A stretch of 64,000 nucleotides of DNA, from positions 62,001 to 126,000 of the forward strand of contig JACKLQ010000003.1 of the NCBI GenBank assembly GCA_024235835.1, in the 5' to 3' direction. Positions 33,933-44,600 of this stretch are shown here, piece after piece. The DNA comes from Thiobacillus sp. (lineage in GTDB: Bacteria > Pseudomonadota > Gammaproteobacteria > Burkholderiales > Thiobacillaceae). The translations under genes and the position numbers were made by a program. The notes under the pieces were generated by a model that saw only the letters and a list, made by a program, of their open reading frames with translations, searched no databases and was not told the DNA's origin. Numbering within the stretch: the stretch's first letter is position 1; each line of letters begins with the position of its first letter.

Positions 33933-35024
33933 TCAATCGCGGTGATCCTGGATAGTGGCGATCACCAGGCGTACCACCCCGTAGAGCAACGTCAGCCCCA
34001 ACAACAACGTGACGAGGTTATAGAAGCGCTGTGGATAGACGGCGATTTCGGGCTTGGCGGGAGACGACACCACCACCAGGCTCTTGAGCTTGCGGCTGGC
34101 TTCGATACGGGTGGTTTCCACCGCGGACAGGGCAGCCTTGTAGGCGTCCTCGGCAAAACCCACGTCCAGGGCCAGGTTCTGAAACTCGGATGCCAGGGAG
34201 TTCAGGCGCCCGCCTTGACCGGAGGCCACCTTCTGCCGCTCTTGTTCCAGCTGGCTCTTCAGGGCCGCGATCTGCTGGCGCAGGGAAACCACCTGGTAGG
34301 CATCCTCCTGCAGGTAGCCCAGCATGGCCTTCAGTTCAGTCTCCTTGTGGGCCAGTTCGCTTTCCAGCTGGGTTGCCAGGGTTGCGGTGGCCTGGGCCTG
34401 GGCCAGGGGGTCCAGCATCTTGTGCCGGTTCTGGAAGGCGATAAGCCTGGATTTGGCGGTTTGCAATCGCTCCCGAGCTCTGAGCAACTCGGACTCCGCG
34501 AAGGCCATCTGTTCCCTGGCCATGCGGTGGGAGACCTCATTCACGAAACGTTCGCTCTGGGCCAGTATTTCCTGGTTGACCACCTGGGCAAACTCGGGCG
34601 TGAAGCCTTCCACGCGGACTTTCAGCAGGCCGCTCAGGTCATCGAACACCAGCTCCACCCGCTGGGTGTAGTACCAGTGCAGCCATTCCTGGCTGGTGCC
34701 GGCGTACAGTCGGTAAATCGGGTCCAGGCTTTCCGCCTCGTAAGCCTTGCGCAAGGCCACTTTGGCCTCCAGGTGCCGCAGCATGTCCAGGGAGTGGACG
34801 TATTCCTGAAGATAGAGGGTGTCTTCGCGGGAAGGCGGGTTGGCACCGAACATGGTGGCGAGTCCGGTGATTGGACTTGGCACGCTATCGCCGGCCTGCT
34901 TGACCGTGATGACGGACTCGCTAACGTACCGGTCGGCGGCTAACAATAGATAGTAGGCAACCGCCAGGACCATGGGCAGGCCCACGATCCAGAAGGAAAG
35001 CTTTTTCTTGTATTTATTCAGCAT
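33933..35024 (-). CDS. kpsE: Capsule export inner-membrane protein (KpsE/CtrB, PCP family)
   Basis: This 363-aa polysaccharide co-polymerase-type protein has an N-terminal membrane helix (FWIVGLPMVLAVAYYLLL, residues 11-28) and a long periplasmic coiled-coil region (about 160-290). A C-terminal membrane helix (YNLVTLLLGLTLLYGVVRLV) is preceded by the proline-containing VSSPAKPEIAVYPQR. This topology matches KpsE/CtrB/BexC, which connects the ABC transporter to the outer-membrane KpsD channel. The start overlaps the end of kpsT by 11 bases. Confidence 0.92.
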   Translation of the reverse strand: MLNKYKKKLSFWIVGLPMVLAVAYYLLLAADRYVSESVITVKQAGDSVPSPITGLATMFGANPPSREDTLYLQEYVHSLDMLRHLEAKVALRKAYEAESLDPIYRLYAGTSQEWLHWYYTQRVELVFDDLSGLLKVRVEGFTPEFAQVVNQEILAQSERFVNEVSHRMAREQMAFAESELLRARERLQTAKSRLIAFQNRHKMLDPLAQAQATATLATQLESELAHKETELKAMLGYLQEDAYQVVSLRQQIAALKSQLEQERQKVASGQGGRLNSLASEFQNLALDVGFAEDAYKAALSAVETTRIEASRKLKSLVVVSSPAKPEIAVYPQRFYNLVTLLLGLTLLYGVVRLVIATIQDHRD

Positions 35025-35880
35025 CTTGGGAATTCATGTCGGTTTCTGTGGTTTTCTTGCGTGACCCCTTGCCATTGGGGCCTCGAAGGCCATTCGCGCC
35101 ATTCTTTCGCTTCGCTTCGCGAGCCGGCGCATCGCCTTCACGCCCCTGCCGTACACCCTTCGCGGCACCCTGAAGCGGGCGGTTGCGACCTGGCCTGTCC
35201 TGCCTTCTGGGCACCCGCCCACCCGTTGCCTGGTAGGCCTTGATGCCTTCACGCACGTCCTCGTAGAGGATGGCCTGGCCATCCTGCACCAGCACCACCA
35301 CATTGCACAGGCGGCTGATGTCTTCCATGCCGTGGGACACCATGATGACATGGGAGCGGTCCAGTCGCTCCTGCATCAGGGCCCGGCTCTTCATCTTGAA
35401 GCGGGCATCCCCCACCGCCATGACCTCGTCGATCAGGTAGTAGTCAAAGTCGAATGCCATGCTCATGCCAAAACCCAGTCGGGTGCGCATGCCGGAGGAA
35501 TAGGAACTGATGGGCTGGTCGAAATACTCGCCGAGCTCTGCGAACTCCTGCACGAAGCGTACCTTCTCCCTCATGTCCTCGCCTTCCGCTCCATAGATGC
35601 GGCAGGCGAACTTGACGCTGTCCCGCCCTGAAAGCATGCGATGGAACCCGCCAGACAAGCCCACCGGCCAGGATATACGCTGATCGGTCACCACCCGCCC
35701 GCTGTCTGGCACATCGATGCCGCCGATCAACCTGAGGAGGGTGGACTTGCCCGCCCCGTTGCGCCCGATGAGACCGACGTTCACGCCGTCCGGGAAATGG
35801 AAACTAAGGTCGCGAAAAATGTAGCGGCGCTCGCCATTCCTGAGCACGTAGGACTTGGTGAGGTTCTGCAGTTCGATCAT
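35014..35880 (-). CDS. kpsT: Capsule ABC transporter ATP-binding protein (KpsT/CtrD)
   Basis: This 288-aa ATPase has Walker A GLIGRNGAGKST, signature YSSGMRTRLGFGMSM, Walker B YYLIDEVMAVGD and switch His in MVSHGMEDI. The Q-loop region WPVGLSGGFHRMLSGRDSV is the characteristic form for polysaccharide exporters. The usual KpsT is about 215-220 aa. Here a C-terminal extension of about 65 residues rich in Arg, Lys, Pro and Gly follows (RRQDRPGRNRPLQG and similar), probably disordered and basic; it has no carbohydrate-binding domain signature. Its start overlaps the kpsM stop (ATGA). Confidence 0.93.
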   Translation of the reverse strand: MIELQNLTKSYVLRNGERRYIFRDLSFHFPDGVNVGLIGRNGAGKSTLLRLIGGIDVPDSGRVVTDQRISWPVGLSGGFHRMLSGRDSVKFACRIYGAEGEDMREKVRFVQEFAELGEYFDQPISSYSSGMRTRLGFGMSMAFDFDYYLIDEVMAVGDARFKMKSRALMQERLDRSHVIMVSHGMEDISRLCNVVVLVQDGQAILYEDVREGIKAYQATGGRVPRRQDRPGRNRPLQGAAKGVRQGREGDAPAREAKRKNGANGLRGPNGKGSRKKTTETDMNSQDAE

Positions 35881-36671
35881 CGCGACACCATGTCATAGCG
35901 ACGCAGGCGATACCAGGCCAGACCAAAAAAAAGGCAGACCAATGCCGCCAGGCAGGCGTAAACGAAGCTGACTTCCTGCAAGCCGTGGTACTGCTCGAAA
36001 AAGGCCATGCGGTTGAGTTCGATAGCGTGCAGCACGGGGTTCCACAACAGGTATCCCTGGTATTCCACAGGAATCATGTGCACGGGAAAGATAATCCCCG
36101 ACAGCAGGTACAGGGGCATGAATATCATGCGGAGTATGGTCTTGCTTTCAGGCAGGTAATAGACCACCACGCTGAAGATCATGCCAAGTCCCAGGCCCCC
36201 CAATGCCAGGACGAAAAAGACCAGGATGATGGTGAGGGGGTCGCGCATGGGAGTGTCCAGGCCGGCCCAAGCCATGCCCAGGAGGAGGATGGCGTACACC
36301 AGCAATCCCAGGAAGCCCTCCATCAGGGCCCGGGTGTAGAAGGTGTCGCTGGGCTTGATCTGACGGAACGTGAACAGGCCCTTGTTGCTTTCCACCGACT
36401 CCATCACCTTCAGGGCGATGTTCTTGAAGGTCAGGAAAGGCACGATGCCCGTGACGATGAACACCGGAAAATCGATGGCATACATGGTCCTGCCGCGGAT
36501 GTAGGTGATGGCCAGGCTCAGCAGCACCACATGGAGAATGGGTTCCAGCAGCAGCCACACATACCCCTGCTTGTAGGCGCCGAATCGGGTCTTGAGTTCA
36601 CGCAAGAACAAAGCAAATACGACGGCCTTCTGGATCTGCCAGGAAGAACGGGGGGTCAGGGTACTGTTCAA
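35877..36671 (-). CDS. kpsM: Capsule ABC transporter permease (KpsM/CtrC)
   Basis: This 264-aa ABC-2-type permease of the polysaccharide export class has about six membrane helices. Typical segments are VVFALFLRELKTRFGAYKQG at the N-terminus, FPVFIVTGIVPFLTFKN and LSGIIFPVHMIPVEY with WNPVLHAIELNR. The open frame extends to 37046, but that part overlaps the GNAT gene and looks non-coding. TTG 36671 overlaps the GNAT stop by 4 bases, is preceded by GGAGG, and gives the length normal for KpsM. It works as a dimer with KpsT to move the lipid-linked polysaccharide across the inner membrane. Confidence 0.92.
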   Translation of the reverse strand: MNSTLTPRSSWQIQKAVVFALFLRELKTRFGAYKQGYVWLLLEPILHVVLLSLAITYIRGRTMYAIDFPVFIVTGIVPFLTFKNIALKVMESVESNKGLFTFRQIKPSDTFYTRALMEGFLGLLVYAILLLGMAWAGLDTPMRDPLTIILVFFVLALGGLGLGMIFSVVVYYLPESKTILRMIFMPLYLLSGIIFPVHMIPVEYQGYLLWNPVLHAIELNRMAFFEQYHGLQEVSFVYACLAALVCLFFGLAWYRLRRYDMVSR

Positions 36672-37297
36672 GGGGTATCCGCCTCCGCTGCAACACCCCT
36701 GCCGGGATAACAAGGCTCCCGTAGGAGAGACCAGAGCCTGAGACCGCCGGGAAGGCCATAGCTGCCAAGCACCCTGAAGCCCAGCTTCTCGTAGAAACCG
36801 AGATTTTCCGGGTTTCCAGTCTCCAGAAAGGCAGGCAGCCCTTGCTCGTCGCAGCGACGCAGAACGGTCTCCATCAAGGCGCGGCCGTGGCCGCGACCAC
36901 CTTCCAGGACGCCGATGACTTGCAGGTAGTAATGAGGCCGGCGCGGGCGATGGGTTTCCATGACCTGCAGGCCAATCGCTCTGGAAGGAAACGCCCGCCA
37001 GCCGCAGATGGGCAGGTAGGCGCCCAGGAAGGCCAGTTGCCGCCACAGGGGCAGGCGGCCGGTGCCCGGGGGATACCAGATGGCCACGCCCTTCCCGTCG
37101 CCAGCGACATGCACCTCCCCCTGGCCTTCCACCAGGTCTCCGAGCAGCAACCGGAACAGGCGGAACAGCGCCTCTTCGCGGCGTTCGTCCTGGCGCACCA
37201 GCCAGTTGAAATGGGGATCCCGGTCGAAGACCCGGGTCAGCATGCGGGCCAGCCGGTCGCGCTGGCCCGCGTCCGTCATCGGCACCGTACTGGGCAT
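36668..37297 (-). CDS. GNAT-family N-acetyltransferase
   Basis: This 209-aa protein has a GNAT fold. The central strand and acetyl-CoA loop read YYLQVIGVLEGGRGHGRALME, with the R/Q-x-x-G-x-G/A signature as GGRGHGRAL, and the C-terminal half has FLETGNPENLGFYEKLGFRV. ATG 37297 is chosen because GAGG lies five bases upstream; a GTG at 37315 is in frame. Sitting between the oxoamine synthase and kpsM, it is a candidate for N-acylating the amine made by the PLP enzyme or a sugar amine. The acceptor is unknown. Its stop overlaps kpsM. Confidence 0.85.
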   Translation of the reverse strand: MPSTVPMTDAGQRDRLARMLTRVFDRDPHFNWLVRQDERREEALFRLFRLLLGDLVEGQGEVHVAGDGKGVAIWYPPGTGRLPLWRQLAFLGAYLPICGWRAFPSRAIGLQVMETHRPRRPHYYLQVIGVLEGGRGHGRALMETVLRRCDEQGLPAFLETGNPENLGFYEKLGFRVLGSYGLPGGLRLWSLLREPCYPGRGVAAEADTP

Positions 37298-37304
37298 GCT
37301 GGCC

Positions 37305-38636
37305 TCAAGCAGCACGGCCCAGGGCCTCCACGGTATGGCGCACCTGCTCCTCCGTATGGCCGCTGTTGATGAAGAACCGCAGCCGGGCCAGCCCCTCCTC
37401 CACCGCCGGGTAGATGATGGGCTGGACGTTTATGCCCTTCTCGAACAAGGCGTTGGAAAGCTTGGCCGCCTTCAGGGAGCCCTTGGTGATGGCCGGAATG
37501 ACGGAGTAACCGGCACTGAGCCCCGTGTCGACCCCCTTCTCCCGCGCCAGGGAGAGAAAGTACTGGCCCCGTTGGCGCAGGCGCTCCACCCGTTCCGGTT
37601 CCGCCAGCATGATGTGCAGGGCCTCCAGGGCGGCGGCGGCCACGGGGGGAGCCATGCCCACGCTGTACAGGAAACCCGGCGCGGCATAACGCAGGTGCTC
37701 CACCAGGGCCTTTTCTCCGGCGATGTAGCCGCCGCAGCTGGCCAGGGTCTTGCTCAAGGTGCCCATCCAGATGTCCACATCCCGGCCGTTCACGCCGAAG
37801 TGCTCGGCGATGCCCTTGCCGTGCTGGCCCAGCACCCCCAGGGAATGGGCCTCGTCCACCATGAGGAAGGCCTTGTGCCGGCGCTTGAGCTCGATGAACC
37901 GGGGCAGGTCGGGAAAGTCTCCGTCCATGCTGTAGATGCCTTCCACGACGATGAGCACGCGCTCGAACTGGCCGCGGATCTCATGCAGCAGTTCGTCCAG
38001 CTTCTGCCAGTCGTTGTGGGGGAAGGCGCGGCGATGAGCCCCGGAAAGCAGGGCGCCCTGCAACACGCTGTTGTGGATGAGGGCGTCGTGGACGATCAGG
38101 TCCTTGGTTCCGAACAGGTAACCGATGGTGGTGACGTTGGTGGCGTGGCCACTGACGAAGGCCAGGCAGTCTTCCACGCCGTGAAGGTCCGCCAGGGCCA
38201 GCTCCAGGTCACGCTGCACCGCACGCTCCCCCGATACCAGCCTGCTGGCGGAGGCGGAGGTGCCCCAGCGCTCGATGGCATCCTTGGCCGCCTTGTTGAC
38301 GCGGGGATGGCCGCACAGCCCCAGGTAGTTGTAGCTGGAGAAATTGATGTACTGGCGGCCGTTGATCTGGGTGGTGCAACCGGCGACGCCATCATGGACC
38401 CGGAAGAAGGGGTTTTCCAGGCCGAAGCGCTGGGCCGCCATTTGCGGCAGCAGGATCTTTTCGTAGCCGGGAATGCTGTCGAACCGGCAGAAACTGTCCG
38501 GGATCTCCTTTGCCACGGAGCGGGAACGCGCGGCCCCGTGGGCATCCGCCGGGGCAGACTTGCCCTTGCTCAGGAACTTGCCGATCAGTTCTTCCTTGGC
38601 AGAGCCGCTGAGGCCGAAAAGACCCTTGCCTTTCAT
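37305..38636 (-). CDS. PLP-dependent alpha-oxoamine synthase (AONS/SPT family; RkpG/WcbT-like)
   Basis: This 443-aa fold-type I PLP enzyme of the 8-amino-7-oxononanoate synthase/serine palmitoyltransferase family condenses an acyl thioester with an amino acid with loss of CO2. Features are FSSYNYLGLCGHP, GTSASASRLVSG, the Asp261-x-x-His264 pair in DEAHSLG, and Lys296 in MGTLSKTLASCGGY as the Schiff base lysine. About 55 extra N-terminal residues compared with AONS could bind the carrier protein. The start overlaps the PKS stop by 4 bases, so it is coupled to it, and the PKS has no thioesterase. It is therefore the probable off-loading enzyme, giving an aminoketone lipid. The same pairing is known for rkpA-rkpG and wcbR-wcbT. 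Confidence 0.92.
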   Translation of the reverse strand: MKGKGLFGLSGSAKEELIGKFLSKGKSAPADAHGAARSRSVAKEIPDSFCRFDSIPGYEKILLPQMAAQRFGLENPFFRVHDGVAGCTTQINGRQYINFSSYNYLGLCGHPRVNKAAKDAIERWGTSASASRLVSGERAVQRDLELALADLHGVEDCLAFVSGHATNVTTIGYLFGTKDLIVHDALIHNSVLQGALLSGAHRRAFPHNDWQKLDELLHEIRGQFERVLIVVEGIYSMDGDFPDLPRFIELKRRHKAFLMVDEAHSLGVLGQHGKGIAEHFGVNGRDVDIWMGTLSKTLASCGGYIAGEKALVEHLRYAAPGFLYSVGMAPPVAAAALEALHIMLAEPERVERLRQRGQYFLSLAREKGVDTGLSAGYSVIPAITKGSLKAAKLSNALFEKGINVQPIIYPAVEEGLARLRFFINSGHTEEQVRHTVEALGRAA

Positions 38637-41600
38637 GGCTTCGCTCCGGCCCCCGTCTGTTCCCGCAGGGCCTCCACGGCATTCGCCACGTCCTCGGCGC
38701 TGGCCTCCACGGCATGCTGGGCCGCCACGGCACTGACCATCTCCGTGAGCTGGTCCTGGGGCTTGCCCTGAGCATCCGCCCCTCCATCCTCATGCATCAG
38801 GGACGCCACCAGGCGCTCGGAGATGCGCTTGATGGTGGGGCCTTCCGTGAGGGCCATGACGGGCAGCGAGATGCCGAAGCGCTTCTCTATGCCCAGCACC
38901 AGTTCCACGCCCATAAGGGAATCCATGCCCAGGTCGTAGAGGGAGCGCTCGGTATCGATGCGGTCCCTGGGCAAGCGCAGGATGGCGGACACCTCTTCCA
39001 GCAACAGGTCCCGGATGATGCCCTGGGCCTCTTCCGGCGTGCTGCCGGCCAGCATGGCGCGGATGTCCTCGCTGTCAGCGCTGTCGCCGCTGCCCTGGCC
39101 AGCCATGCGGCGCAACTCGTCGAAACGGGGCGACCGGGTTGCAGGCAGGAAGCGGTGCAGGGTGTGCCAGTCGAAGTCGATGACCGCCACCCCGCTCACC
39201 CCGGCCTGCACCATTGCCCCAAGACGGTCCAGGGCCTGGGCGGAATCCAGGGCATTGCCGCCCAGGCGGGACTGCAATGCGTCCTTGATGTCCTCGTTGC
39301 GGGCCAGGTAGCCCACGTCCGAGATGGCGCCCCAGGCCACGCAGGTGCCCGGCAATCCCCGGGCGCGGCGGTAGGCCGCCAGGGATTCCAGGTACATGTT
39401 GGCTGCCACATAGTTGGCCTGGCCCGGGTTGCCGATGAAGGTGGTGGCGGAGGAATAGAGCACGAACAGATCCAGGTCCATTTCCCGGGTGGCGAGGTGC
39501 AGGTTCCAGCCCCCCTGGATCTTGGGCGCCATGGCGCGCAGGAAACGCGCCTGGTCCAGGTTGCGGATGAGGCCGTCGTCCAGCACCATGGCCGCGTGGA
39601 CGACACCCTTCAGGGGCGGCATCAGGCGCTGGATCTCGCTGATGACTTGAGTCACCTGGCTGAGGTCGGTCACGTCGCAGGCCTTGAGGTGAACCTTTGC
39701 GCCCAGGGCCTCCAGCTCCGCCTTGGCCTCGGCCGCCCCGGGGGCCGCTGCGCCGCGCCGGCTCAGGAGGACCAGATGCCCGGCGCCCTGCTCGGCCAGC
39801 CAACGGGCCGTGCGCTGGCCGAATCCGCCGATGCCGCCCGTGACCAGGTAAGTGGCATCGCCGGAGAGGGCCAGGGGCTCGGGAGCACGCTCGGGCTCGG
39901 CCACCGGCAGGGGGGTGCCGTCGAAGGTGACCACCACCTTGCCGATCTGGCGTGAAGCCTGCATGTAGCGGAAGGCGTCGACCACGCGGTTCGCTGGGAA
40001 CGCCCGGTAGGGCAATGGACGCAGGGCGCCCTCCTCGAACAGGGCCATGACCTCCCGGAACAGGCTGGAGGCCAGGGCGGGACGCTCCACCATGAGCTGG
40101 TCGGCATCGATGCCGTAATAGGTGATGTTGTCCTTGAAGGGACGCAGGCCGATCTTGGTGTTCTCGTAGAAGTCCCGCTTGCCCAGTTCCAGGAAGCGCC
40201 CGAAGGGGCGCAGGATGCGGAAGTTGCGGTTGATGGCCTCGCCCGCCAGGGAGTTGAGCACCACGTCGATGCCTCGTCCGCCGGTGATCTCCATGACCCG
40301 GTCTGCATAGGCCAGGGTGCGGGAGTTCATGATGTGGTCCGCACCCAGCAGGGTGACGAAATCGCGCTTCTCGTCGCTGCCGGCGGTGGCGAAGATTTCC
40401 GCGCCCAGGTAGCGGGCCACCTGGATGGCGGCGATGCCCACGCCACCGGCGGCACCGTGAATCAGCACCTTCTCCCCCGGCTGCAGGTGAGCCAGGTAAT
40501 GCAGGGCGTAATACACGGTGAAGAACACCGTGGGCACCGTGGCGGCCTCTTCGAAGGTCCAGGCCGCGGGCTTCATCGCCGCAGATGCGGCCTTGGTGAC
40601 CACCCGGCTGGCGAAGCACGCCGGGGCGAAGGCCACCACCGCGTCGCCCACGCGGAATTCATCCACGTCAGCCCCGACACGGGTCACCACGCCCGCCAGT
40701 TCCATGCCCAGGGTGGCACCCGCGAAACCGTTTTCCACGGCCTCGTCGGACAGCAGGCCCATGGCGTACATGACATCGCGAAAGTTCAGGCCCACTGCCC
40801 GGGGCTGGATCTCGATCTCGTCGCCCCGCAGGGAACGCTCATCGGCAGGCTGCCAATGCAGGTTCTTCAGCTGCCCCGGCATGGTGAAGTCCAGACGGGC
40901 CTGGGGCACCAGGGACTTCACCGCCGGCATGGTGAATGGCGCCATGCGCGGAACATGACGCCCCTCCCCGGTCAGAACGATCTCGTCCTCCCCGTCCGGG
41001 GTGACCAGTTCATCGCAAAGACGCAGGGCGGCCGCTTCGTCCAGGTCGCACTGCAGGTCGAGCAGGGTACAGGCCAGATCGGGATGCTCGTTCATCAGCA
41101 CCCGCCCGAAGCCCCACAGGGCTGCCTGGGCGGGATGGCCGACGAAGGAGGAAGCCTCGGCCTCGCCGCTGTCGGTCAGCACGGCGCCGCCACGGGTCAC
41201 CAGCCAGAGCCGGGTCTTGCCTGCCATCCCCGCGGCCTCCAGGGCATGCACCAGATGCAGGGTGGTGGTGCAGCGCAGGTCCTGCACGGCCATGGGGGCG
41301 TCATCTCCGGCCCCCATGCCCAGCATATGCACCACGTGGTCACACTGGCCCAGGGCCTTGGGGGCTTCCGCAACGGCCTGGGCGACGGCTTCGTCGGAGA
41401 CATCCGCCAATACCGCCGCATCGCCCGGGGGCAGGATGGCTGCCGGGGAGATGCCCCCCAGCACCAGGTGCACGCGCTGGCCCAGGCTGCGCAGCCTCCG
41501 GGCCAGGGCCTCTGCCACGACCTTGGACTGGCCTTCGGCGTCCGCCAGCAACATCCAGCCGGCCTGCTCCGGGACCGCCATGGCGTCCGCCTCGGGCGCT

Positions 41601-44600
41601 GGGGCCTTGGCAAGCACGGCGAATACGCCCATGGCGGAGTCGTCCGAGCCAGGGTCGCGAAGCGGCACGCTGTCCTGGAATCCGCAATCAGACAGCAAAT
41701 CCATCCACTGGCCGTCGGACATCAGGCTCGAAACGCGACCGCCAGCCTTGCCCGGCCGCCACCAATGCTCATCCAGACCGAAGATGAGGTTTGCCATGGC
41801 ATCCGGCGCCCGCTCGAGCAGCAGCATCAGGCCGCCCTGGGCCATGCGCTTGCGCAACTGGATGAGGGCCTGGTGCAGGTCCGAGGCCCGATGCAGGACA
41901 TGCCCCAGCAAGACCACATCGAAAAATCCCGTGCCGGCCTCGGCAGGCAAGGCCAGGGAATCGGCATCCATCTGCACGAAGGACACCCCCGGGAGGGAAT
42001 TGAATTCCGCTTCCAGTCTGGCCACGGAGGGTTCGTCAAACCCCGCCACCAGATAATCAAACCGATCGTGGGGCAGCAGCGGCAACAACTGTCGCGCCAG
42101 GGCGCCATGGCCTTCGCTCACGTCCAGAATCCGCATGCGCCGATGGGATGGCCAGGTGGCCGACAACTGGCCCAGGATGGCCATGGCCGCATGGTTCATG
42201 CCGACATAGCTGGGCGAAGCCTCGAAGCACTGCTCGTTGAGGGCGCTTGAACGCAGCGAGCGCCCCAGGGGCTCCGCATCTTGGCCGCCCTCCAGGATTT
42301 TCGGCAGGTGGGCTCCGGCTCGCCCGGCGAGCAGCAGTTCCGGCAGGTAGGCGGGGCTTTCCCCCAGCAAGGTGAGCCAGATGTCCTGGGCGGCTGGCAG
42401 CGCCTCAGCATCAACGGGTTCCCAGCACCCATCTGCACGCTGGATGACGCCATCCTGTTCCAGCAGTTCCAGCATCCAGTCCAGCACGTTGCGGCGCAGG
42501 GTGCCCTGGGGAATGTGGGCATCGACCCAGTCTGTTGCCAGCACCCCGTTCCCGAACTGGGCCACATGCTGGAATGCCTCCCAGGAGAAGGCGCCCACCA
42601 GGGCTTCGAAGAGGGGCACGAAGCGCTGGAAATGTTCGCTCCGGCGCAGGCTCGCCTCCTGGCTGATCAAGGCGGACCTGGCGTGGCTTGCCAGGTCGGC
42701 GCATGGCGGCGCCGCCAGGGGTTGGTTTCTGTCTGCCCGGGGCATGACCAGGGCGTGGTAACGCCAGGTTGCGGGTTGGTGGGCGCCCCGGTGACCCAAC
42801 GACGCGCCCCGGAAACGGCAATTCTCCAGGAGGGCTACGGTGGTGCCTGCCTCGTCCAACAGCCAGAAATCCGCCACGGCGGAACGGGGACTGCGTTTCT
42901 TGAGGTGGCTCCAGCAATAGGCGACGGGCCCGGCATCGGCATGGAGGCGCAGGCGGCCGACCCCCACTGGCAAGAGGGTGACCTTGCCCCCCGCGGCAAT
43001 CTCGTCGCGGAAGCCGTCGAACAAGGATTGGAAGCAGGCGTCCAGGATGACCGGGTGCAGCACGTGGGTGGCCAGTTGATCGGCTATGGCGGCGGGCGCC
43101 TGGAGGCGGGCAAGCACCCCCTCGTCGTCCAGCCGGGTTGCCGCCACGGCCTGGAAGGCAGGCCCATATTCCAGTCCCAGCCTTTGGGCCAGTTCATAGT
43201 GCTCCGCCGCGGAGATGTTCCACTGCGCACCGGCCAAGTCCCGCGGATCGAAACGGGAGACGGGTCGATCCGCCAGGGGTTCGCCCACCAGACGGCCCAC
43301 CACGTTCAGGCGCCAATCATCCTCGCTGAGCCTTTCCCTGCTCTTGATCTGGAAAGCCCCGTCCGCCGGAGAGAGTTCAAACCTGACCGTGCGCGCGTGC
43401 TCACCGTCGAACACGATGGGGGCACGAATCTCCAGGGCCTCGACTTCGTGGTTGTCACCACCAAACCAGAGCCGGGAAGCTGCCAGGGCCATTTCCACAT
43501 AGCCGCTGGCGGGGAACACCACCGCGCCACCCACCACGTGATCCTGCAGATAGGGCAGCAACTGGGGGTCCAACTGGTTTTCCCAGGCGGCATCCGCGTC
43601 CTTGAGGCGATAGCCGAGCAAGGGATGCTCACGATGGCGGTTTACCAGGTCGTAGCCTTCTCCAGTGAGGGTGTACCAGTAGCGTTCACGCTGCCAGGGG
43701 TAGGCCGGCAGGGACACCGGATTGGCGGGATGGGGGAACAGGTGCGCCAGGCCAAATCCTTCGTCCAGCAGCAGCAGGGCTCGACAAAGGGCGTCCTGAA
43801 CCCGCTCCATGCCATCGTCATTGCGCTTGAGGGTGGCGAGGACTCGCCCCTGGACATCCAGGGCCGCGAGGCAGTCGCCCAGGTAGCGCTGCATGATGGC
43901 GTGGGGGCTGACTTCAACAAACAGGCGCACGCCATCCTTGATCAATTGGGATGTGGCGGCCTCGAATTGCACCGGCTCCCTGATGTTGCGCCACCAGTAA
44001 TGGGCATCCAGACGGTCTCCCGGCAGGGCTCCGCCGGTCACCGTGGAAATGAAACGGGTGTGGCCTGGCGATGGCGTCAACCCCTTCAGTTTCGCCATCA
44101 GGATGTCCTGGAGGGGATCCATCTTGCGACTGTGGAAGGCGTAATCCAGGTCCAGCAAACGGAAAAATGTGCTGCGCGGCTCCAGGGCCTGCCGAAGCAT
44201 TTCAAGGCCTTCCAGCTCTCCGGACAGGGTCACCGCCTTGGGACTGTTGATGCCGGCGACCTCGACGCGACCCTCCAGCCCCAGGCGCTCAATTTCCTTG
44301 CCGACGTCTGCCGGGGAAAGGCCGACCGCCGCCATCTTGCCCGTACCCCGGGTAGTCTCCTGGGCCGCACTCCGTTCATGGATGACACGGACAGCCTGGG
44401 ACAGGGACAAGGCGCCCGCTGCCCAGGCCGCTGCCACCTCCCCCACGCTGTGGCCCACGGTCGCATCCGCCTTCAGGCCCTGGCTGTTCAGCATGCGGGT
44501 AATGCCCACCTGGATGGCGAACAAGGCGGGCTGGGCCACTTCGGTCAGGTGGAGCCTTGAAACGGACTCCTCGGCCAGCAGTTCCTCCTGGATGGAAAAG

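Noticed and set aside
36672..37046. N-terminal extension of kpsM
   Set aside because: The extension overlaps the GNAT gene in another frame and is Arg/Pro/Ser rich without membrane character; TTG 36671 gives a normal KpsM.
40334..44560. Two long plus-strand open frames (638 and 759 aa) opposite the PKS
   Set aside because: Both are antisense shadows of the PKS coding frame, without motifs or ribosome-binding sites.
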